From JBCFBK01 sp038562555 (GTDB lineage: Bacteria; Bacteroidota; Bacteroidia; Bacteroidales; Prolixibacteraceae), in NCBI GenBank assembly GCA_038562555.1, contig JBCFBK010000025.1, forward strand, positions 8,493 through 72,492: a stretch of 64,000 nucleotides of DNA. The letters are read 5' to 3'. Both the position numbers and the translations under genes were made by a program. The notes beneath the pieces are model-generated. The model was not told the origin of the DNA. It searched no databases and saw only the letters and a list, made by a program, of their open reading frames with translations. Shown one piece after another: positions 59,225-64,000 of the stretch (the stretch's first letter is position 1; each line of letters starts with the position of its first letter).

Positions 59225-59256
59225 TTGCCTACCTACAAGTAGGTAAGTATATTTGC
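59225..59256 (+). promoter_or_regulatory. Promoter and operator of the TetR-fabF operon
   Basis: TTG (59225-59227), 20 bases, TATATTTGC (59248-59256). The spacer contains the palindrome TACCTAC-AA-GTAGGTA (59230-59245), placed where a TetR dimer would block RNA polymerase; autoregulation is inferred. Confidence 0.6.
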
Positions 59257-59263
59257 AGGCAGT

Positions 59264-59815
59264 ATGGATACAAGGACAGAAATAATACGGATCGGTGACA
59301 GTTTGATCAGGGAAAGAGGTTACAATGCTTTTAGCTTTTCAGACATTTCAAAACAACTGAACATCAAAAATGCGTCTGTCCATTATCACTTTCCCACAAA
59401 AACCGCATTGGGATTGGCTGTTATCAGGGAACATTTTAGCCGGTTTGAACAATTAAAGGAAAGAACAGTCAACAAAAGCCCGCTTGAAAAATTTAACGCT
59501 TTTTTGGACATTTATTCTGCTGCAAAATCGGAAAACAGGGTTTGCATTGTCGGTTCTTTGGCAGCCGAGCTGTTTACAGTTGAACCTGAAATTCAAAATG
59601 AGCTCAGACAATTGGCGGATAACATATTAAAATGGATAACCGAAGTTTTATGCGACGGGAAAAGGGGGGGCTTATTTCATTTCAGCATAGATGAACGGAC
59701 AAAGGCATTAATGATCATCACCAATATGCTTGCGGCGGTGCAACTGGCAAGGCTTACCAATACGCAGGACTTTGAGCAAATTAAAGAAAGTGTAATAAAT
59801 GATTTAATCGGATAG
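59264..59815 (+). CDS. TetR/AcrR family transcriptional regulator
   Basis: A 183-residue regulator. The N-terminal helix-turn-helix (about 5-50) contains GYNAFSFSDISKQLNIKNAS and VHYHFPTKTALGLAV; the C-terminal ligand domain is all-helical. It is followed two bases later by fabF and then by an oxidoreductase gene, and a palindrome overlaps its own promoter. It therefore probably represses its own operon and responds to a lipid or aromatic ligand, which cannot be named. Confidence 0.9.
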   Translation: MDTRTEIIRIGDSLIRERGYNAFSFSDISKQLNIKNASVHYHFPTKTALGLAVIREHFSRFEQLKERTVNKSPLEKFNAFLDIYSAAKSENRVCIVGSLAAELFTVEPEIQNELRQLADNILKWITEVLCDGKRGGLFHFSIDERTKALMIITNMLAAVQLARLTNTQDFEQIKESVINDLIG

Positions 59816-59817
59816 CC

Positions 59818-61065
59818 ATGATGAGACGAGTAGTAATAACCGGAACGGGCGCTTTAACACCTATCGGAAATAATGTGAATGATTTTTGGAAATCGCTTGT
59901 GAACGGGGTGAGCGGGGCTGCACCCATTACCAGGTTTGATACAACAAAATTCAAGACGAAATTTGCCTGCGAACTCAAAAACTTCGACCCTTTGAGCCAT
60001 ATCGATAAAGCCGAAGCGAGAAAGTATGATTTGTTTACGCAATACGCTTTGATTGCCGTCGAAGAAGCGGTAAAAAACAGCAACATCAATTTTGACGTGC
60101 TGAACAAAAACCGCATCGGCGTTATCTGGGGCTCAGGAAATGGCGGCATGGGCACATTTCAACAGCAGGTAACCGAATTCGCACAAGGCGACGGAACACC
60201 ACGATTTAATCCGTTTTTCATTCCTAAAATGATTGTCGATATTGCTTCGGGCGTTATTTCCATAAAATACGGACTCCGGGGAATAAATTTTACTACGGTA
60301 TCGGCTTGCGCCACTTCCAATACGGCGATTATTGAAGCTTTTAATTATATCCGGTGGAAAAAGGCTGACATGATTATTACAGGCGGGTCGGAAGCGCCAA
60401 TAATGGAAAGCGCTATTGGTGGATTTAACGCTTCAAAAGCGTTATCGACTTTCAATGAGAATCCGAAACTGGCATCAAGGCCTTTTGATGTAAACCGGGA
60501 TGGTTTTGTCATGGGAGAGGGAGCGGGAGCGATTATTTTAGAAGACCTGGAAAGTGCACAAAGACGCGGCGCAACGATCATCGCCGAAATCGTTGGTGGC
60601 GGTATGGCTGCCGACGCCTATCACTTAACCGGCACTCATCCTGAAGGTGAAGGAGCATATTTAGGTATGCTTGCAACGTTGGAAGACGCCGGGATCAGGC
60701 CGGAAGACATTGACTATCTGAATGCACACGCCACATCAACGCCACTGGGCGATATCAGCGAATTAAAAGCAGTGGAACGGGTTTTCGGACGGCAAAGCAA
60801 CCTTGCCATCAGTGCAACAAAGTCGATGACGGGGCATTTGCTGGGCGCGGCGGGAGCTGTTGAAGCCATTGCCTGTATAAAAGCTGTTCAGGAGAACATG
60901 ATCCCACCGACAATTAATTCGACTGACATTGAACCCGAATTCAAGGATAACTTTAACCTGACCTTACAAACGGCCCAACAAAAAGAGGTAAATTATGCCA
61001 TGAGCAACACGTTTGGTTTTGGAGGACACATTGCAACAACTGTTTTCAAAAAGTATTCGGAATAA
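59818..61065 (+). CDS. fabF: 3-oxoacyl-ACP synthase II (FabF type)
   Basis: A 415-residue beta-ketoacyl synthase. Active-site Cys164 (VSACATSNT), His304 (NAHATSTPLGD), Lys335 and His340 (SATKSMTGHLLG) are all present, as is the GFGGH end. It elongates acyl-ACP by two carbons. It is not with acpP or other fab genes but is under a TetR regulator, so it is more likely an accessory synthase for special lipids or a stress-induced copy than the housekeeping enzyme. Two ATG codons (59818, 59821) are possible. Confidence 0.93.
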   Translation: MMRRVVITGTGALTPIGNNVNDFWKSLVNGVSGAAPITRFDTTKFKTKFACELKNFDPLSHIDKAEARKYDLFTQYALIAVEEAVKNSNINFDVLNKNRIGVIWGSGNGGMGTFQQQVTEFAQGDGTPRFNPFFIPKMIVDIASGVISIKYGLRGINFTTVSACATSNTAIIEAFNYIRWKKADMIITGGSEAPIMESAIGGFNASKALSTFNENPKLASRPFDVNRDGFVMGEGAGAIILEDLESAQRRGATIIAEIVGGGMAADAYHLTGTHPEGEGAYLGMLATLEDAGIRPEDIDYLNAHATSTPLGDISELKAVERVFGRQSNLAISATKSMTGHLLGAAGAVEAIACIKAVQENMIPPTINSTDIEPEFKDNFNLTLQTAQQKEVNYAMSNTFGFGGHIATTVFKKYSE

Positions 61066-61116
61066 AAGGCCTGCAACTTCAGAACACCTGATTGTTACCA
61101 CTTAATTTTTACACAG

Positions 61117-61812
61117 ATGGACGTCAAAGATACCAGAATGAATGTGCTGATAGCAGGCGCTACCGGCATGATCGGGGAGGGACTCTTACATGAGTGCCTG
61201 CATCACGGTCAGATTGGAAAAGTTGTTGTAATTGGCCGCAGAGCCTGCGGCTGGGCTCACCCAAAGCTTACTGAAATCATCCATCAGGATTTGTCGGATA
61301 TTTCCGGTTTGGCGGCTTTACTGAGCGATTGTCATGCATGTTTTTATTGTGTCGGTACAACCGTGGTCGGTAAAACGGAGGCAAAATACACGGCCGAAAA
61401 CAACACATTACCTTTGGGTTTTGCATCCGGCCTCGTCAGGATCAGGCCCGACATGACGTTTTGCTATATTTCGGGGGCCGGCACCGACAGTACTGAAAAA
61501 GGACCGTTGATGTGGGCGCGTGTAAAAGGAAAAACTGAAAACGACTTGTTAAAACTGCCTTTTACCCGCGTGTATAACTTCCGTCCGGCAGGCCTGATTC
61601 CTTTCCTTCCCCTCAAGCCCTCGCAAACGTATTACTGGTTATACAAATATTTCAAATGGCCGTTTGCCCTTCTAAAACCATTACTCCCCAATTACATCAT
61701 GGATTTAAGGGTTTTGACCACTGCGATGATAAATGTTGCGGTATTGGGGTATTCTAAGAATATTTTAGAGACAAAGGATATAGAGCTTGCGGCAGACAGG
61801 ATAATAGAATGA
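61117..61812 (+). CDS. NAD(P)-binding, short-chain-like epimerase/reductase
   Basis: A 231-residue Rossmann protein. MNVLIAGATGMIGEGL near the start is the nucleotide-binding loop; VVVIGRRACG, CFYCVGTT, CYISGAGTD and YNFRPAGLIPF follow the atypical-SDR pattern of NAD(P)H-binding oxidoreductases without a clear YxxxK catalytic pair. It is 51 bases downstream of fabF in the same direction and is probably part of the TetR-controlled operon. Substrate unknown. Confidence 0.8.
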   Translation: MDVKDTRMNVLIAGATGMIGEGLLHECLHHGQIGKVVVIGRRACGWAHPKLTEIIHQDLSDISGLAALLSDCHACFYCVGTTVVGKTEAKYTAENNTLPLGFASGLVRIRPDMTFCYISGAGTDSTEKGPLMWARVKGKTENDLLKLPFTRVYNFRPAGLIPFLPLKPSQTYYWLYKYFKWPFALLKPLLPNYIMDLRVLTTAMINVAVLGYSKNILETKDIELAADRIIE

Positions 61813-61860
61813 GGGAGAGTGCCTGGTTATATAGTTGATTGCCCTGGCCAAGCCACAAAA

Positions 61861-62195
61861 CTATATGAGCCCTTCATCCTTCAAAATCCGAAGGATCTGT
61901 GGCTTAGAAATGGATGGTTGTTCGCTTTTGTCGTATATGGTAAGAAGGGTTATATCCTTATCATTTTCTGCCACTAATAACTCAAACGTGATTACTCTAA
62001 AACCGCCACTTTTCCCTTTGTTTTTGGATTTTACTGAGAGCCGATACTTAAAAATGCCGCCGCCCAGGTCTGCAGCACTTGCCTTTTCAATTGCATCAAT
62101 TAAGACTTTTAAATCATTCTCCAATGATTTAAATTTTTTAAGTAACGCTTATACTTTTTATTGAAAATGGGCGTAAAATAAATCTTGATATTCAT
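61861..62195 (-). pseudogene. RelE-type toxin gene with a frameshift
   Basis: From 62124 down to 61861 the sequence encodes the core of a RelE/YafQ-type toxin (DLGGGIFKYRLSV, GKSGGFRVITF, ITLLTIYDKSEQ). The expected N-terminus, MNIKIYFTPIFNKKYKRYLK, is encoded upstream from ATG 62195 but in another frame. One extra base in the run of six A (minus strand; T at 62134-62139) would join both parts into a normal toxin of about 111 residues. It is therefore a recent one-base loss, a phase-variable A run or a sequencing error. The antitoxin gene is just upstream. Confidence 0.7.
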
Positions 62196-62297
62196 CCGTA
62201 ATAATTTACTCTTTTATGGTCGGATGGAACCCGCATAGCCAGTTTTTCACTATGCTTCAATTTATTCTTGTTTGTGCTTGGCACTCCCGTGCTCGTG

Positions 62298-62489
62298 TCA
62301 TTTAAAAAGTTCATTGATGGGTTTTCTTCTTCCGGCCTTCATTTCCCGGAGAGCAGTCTTCACTTCGGCGACCGTTTCTTCTTTTTGGATTTCAAGAAAA
62401 GAACCATCCTTGGCCATCTCGGTAATGAGCCCGTACAAGTATTTCCCCTTGCTATTCTTTGTATCTATTTTGATCGTTAACTTTTCCAT
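62298..62489 (-). CDS. Antitoxin of a RelE-type toxin-antitoxin pair
   Basis: A 63-residue acidic-basic protein starting MEKLTIKID and ending VKTALREMKAGRRKPINELF, the typical end of antitoxins that pair with this RelE group. The frame extends to 62558, but ATG 62489 is preferred, as the extra part is low complexity. A -7-like TATTTTTG (62507-62514, minus strand) lies 18 bases upstream. It precedes the frameshifted toxin by about 100 bases in the same direction. Confidence 0.7.
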   Translation of the reverse strand: MEKLTIKIDTKNSKGKYLYGLITEMAKDGSFLEIQKEETVAEVKTALREMKAGRRKPINELFK

Positions 62490-62506
62490 GTCAATATGTT
62501 TGGAAA

Positions 62507-62514
62507 CAAAAATA
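62507..62514 (-). promoter_or_regulatory. Possible -7 element of the antitoxin gene
   Basis: TATTTTTG on the minus strand, a TAnnTTTG match 18 bases before the antitoxin ATG. Confidence 0.4.
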
Positions 62515-62617
62515 CAAATAAAAATCGATGACGATGAATGATTTTCCGTTATCATCATCCTGCTATAACTTTCTGCTTACACGTAATGATTTTTCCGTTC
62601 AGCGTTTTCGTAAACAA

Positions 62618-63040
62618 TTAGCGATACTTCGCCTGTAAGTATGCGATGGTCTCTTTTATCAGTTTTTTGAGCACATCCTGGTTAATATCGGATAGCTTTT
62701 TTATGTAGATACAGGCTTTTCCGATTTTATACTTTCCCAGGTCTTTCAGCAGATATTCATGCTCCTTTGCTCCGGTGTATACATAGAGAGAAATAGCTGC
62801 CTTTCGTGGGGAAAAACCGATCAACGGCCAATCTCCTTCCTGGCTGCTCTTTTCCGATTTGTAATGATAACTGCCGAATCCGATGATCGATGCGCCCCAC
62901 ATTTTTGGCTCATAGCCTGTAAACTCCTGCATCAGCTTCAACAAATCAAAACTATCCCTTCGTTTTTGTTCGCTGTCGGCAAATTGGTTGATAAACTCCG
63001 CAACATTTGCGTCCGTTTGTTTTGTTTTGAGTTCTGCCAT
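62618..63040 (-). CDS. DUF1801 domain protein
   Basis: A 140-residue protein: FINQFADSEQKRRDSFDLL, KMWGASIIGFGSYHYK, FSPRKAAISLYVY and LGKYKIGKACIYIKKLSDIN match the DUF1801 (YdhG-like) fold, related to phage and frataxin-like folds. No catalytic residues are known. The frame opens at TTG 63073; ATG 63040 (MAELKTKQT) is preferred. Function unknown; common as a single accessory gene. Confidence 0.82.
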   Translation of the reverse strand: MAELKTKQTDANVAEFINQFADSEQKRRDSFDLLKLMQEFTGYEPKMWGASIIGFGSYHYKSEKSSQEGDWPLIGFSPRKAAISLYVYTGAKEHEYLLKDLGKYKIGKACIYIKKLSDINQDVLKKLIKETIAYLQAKYR

Positions 63041-63191
63041 AGCTTTTGTGTATTTAGATTTTCTATATAACAAGTCAGCCCAGGTTTTATTTCAATTCGA
63101 ATGTGTGCAGCATTTTAGCCTTTTCTGCCCGCTGGTGCCACTCGTTAAAGACTCATTCCAATGTACTGACCTCAAAAACGTTGCAAGCATG

Positions 63192-63602
63192 TTATTTTAT
63201 TTCGATGACTCTTTCACTTCCATTCTTGCTGCTGAGTTTCATTGTAGGTTCGGCCGATCTGGACAGGATTTGGACATATCCTGATTCACCTCCAAGTACG
63301 AGGCCCGCACCATCTTCTGTTGCGCTGATTTTCACATTTGGTCCTCCTCCCAAATCAATAAGCCTAAGTATTACGGTTTCAGGATATCCGACACTTCCAT
63401 CATGCATTTCAAATTTCGGATCAGCCGGGAGTACTTTAATTTCGGCACGGACATTTCCCTTTTCATCAATAAGCTCGAACGCACGCGCCCGAACCACTGA
63501 GGCGACCTCGGGCTTAGATGCTGTCGTGATAAGTATCAGCACAACGACTAAGATCGAAAGATTTACAAGTGTTAATGAAATTGTTAAACGCGGGTTTTTC
63601 AT
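63192..63602 (-). CDS. Membrane-anchored or secreted protein of unknown function
   Basis: A 136-residue protein with one N-terminal hydrophobic helix (about 8-27; anchor or signal). After it come strand-rich segments: ARAFELIDEKGNVRAEIKVL, ETVILRLIDLGGGPNVKISA, GAGLVLGGESGYVQIL and PTMKLSSKNG. This repeating pattern (x-LxDxxGNxR) resembles short beta-solenoid or curlin-like repeats also seen in uncharacterised proteins. No motif points to an activity. Confidence 0.65.
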   Translation of the reverse strand: MKNPRLTISLTLVNLSILVVVLILITTASKPEVASVVRARAFELIDEKGNVRAEIKVLPADPKFEMHDGSVGYPETVILRLIDLGGGPNVKISATEDGAGLVLGGESGYVQILSRSAEPTMKLSSKNGSERVIEIK

Positions 63603-63701
63603 AGTTCATGTTATTGGTTATGAATTAGCATCTTCTGCTGTATTTTAACAATTTCGGGAATACTAAGTTTGCTATCAGGCAGGCCATGCCTGGAGAGAAT
63701 C

Positions 63702-64000
63702 TTACAACAAGCCGCCCGAAACAGTAATCCGTTCACCCGTTATCCATCTGGAATCGTCCGATGCCAGAAAGACGGCAACGTCTGCAATATCGTCGGGCTG
63801 ACCGATGCGGCCCAGCGGTGTTAATGCGACCATTTGTTTTTCCAGGTCGCCGCCACGTATTTCCCGGTTACCTTCTGTTGCGGTCATCCCGGGGGCAATC
63901 GTATTGACCCGTATTTTTCCTGGTCCAAGTTCTTTTGCCAGCAGCTTCGTGATATTGTCGACAGCAGCTTTTGCCGAGGCATATACAACAAGTCCCGGAA
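63702..64000 (-). CDS. Short-chain dehydrogenase/reductase, C-terminal part (5' end outside window)
   Basis: The minus-strand frame is open from the window edge (at 64000) to TAA at 63702-63704. It contains the catalytic YASAK (YxxxK), the next block LGPGKIRVNTIAPGMT and the end DDIADVAVFLASDDSRWITG/ERITVSGGLL, all classical SDR features. It oxidises or reduces an unknown alcohol or ketone with NAD(P)(H). The N-terminal half with the cofactor loop lies beyond the window. Confidence 0.92.
   Translation of the reverse strand, partial: PGLVVYASAKAAVDNITKLLAKELGPGKIRVNTIAPGMTATEGNREIRGGDLEKQMVALTPLGRIGQPDDIADVAVFLASDDSRWITGERITVSGGLL

Overview
The window (about 47% GC by eye) reads as chromosomal DNA from a member of the Bacteroidota, probably of the Bacteroidales/Marinilabiliales type. 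The signs are Bacteroidota-type promoters (TTTG, about 19 bases, TAnnTTTG) in front of many genes, a DUF5686/carboxypeptidase-like outer-membrane protein, a type IX secretion sorting domain, a 7TM-HD (PgpH-like) protein, a signal peptidase I with the long Bacteroidota insertion, an ammonia-dependent AsnA and a carboxynorspermidine decarboxylase. Genus or species cannot be given from the sequence alone.

Left edge to 10.3 kb: the tail of an unknown gene and a ribbon-helix-helix protein, then one very compact chemosensory operon on the + strand: STAS protein, CheY, CheA, CheW, one MCP, CheR, a kinase-like protein whose phospho-accepting histidine is asparagine, CheD, CheB and a REC-kinase-REC hybrid. 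No flagellar or pilus gene is next to it, so its output is unknown. A convergent methionine operon follows (aspartokinase-like protein, metY, metA; 10.3-13.9 kb), with a structured leader that contains a tiny Met-rich ORF.

14-33 kb is mostly housekeeping: a lipoprotein, tcdA, a TatD-type hydrolase, an ECF sigma/anti-sigma/DUF4097 operon, a cation exporter, the coupled DUF6913-dapA-nspC operon, ligA, ridA, class I fumarase, ornithine carbamoyltransferase with carbamate kinase, an ABC-F ATPase, nth and a 2[4Fe-4S] ferredoxin. 33-59 kb has a stand-alone type IX sorting domain, a DUF5686 outer-membrane protein, a HutI homologue lacking key metal ligands, a PgpH-like phosphodiesterase, an NlpC/P60 protein, a Nudix protein, a WbqC-LapA pair, lepB, dapB, a HAD phosphatase, an M16 peptidase, a Spy/CpxP-like protein, a sugar nucleotidyltransferase, ribH, a TPR protein, recF-DUF721, ndk, an NrnA-like DHH phosphoesterase, an RsmI-like methylase, a PhnP-like hydrolase, an MFS transporter, asnA and tRNA-Arg(UCU).

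After the tRNA (59.2-64 kb) the content looks accessory: a TetR regulator with a visible operator, a second-type FabF, an NAD(P)-binding protein, a toxin-antitoxin pair with a frameshifted toxin, a DUF1801 protein, a small membrane-anchored protein and a truncated SDR.

Nine gene boundaries, and no gene interior, carry a mosaic of short word-like tandem repeats (AGCTGTTAGCT, CCCCATGCCC, GTCGTAAG, ACCCTGTA, CGGTCTCCGTT types). At two convergent boundaries these form long inverted repeats that could act as terminators. The most interesting items are the chemosensory operon with its histidine-less kinase and STAS partner, the degenerate HutI, the Met-rich leader, the repeat mosaic and the frameshifted toxin.
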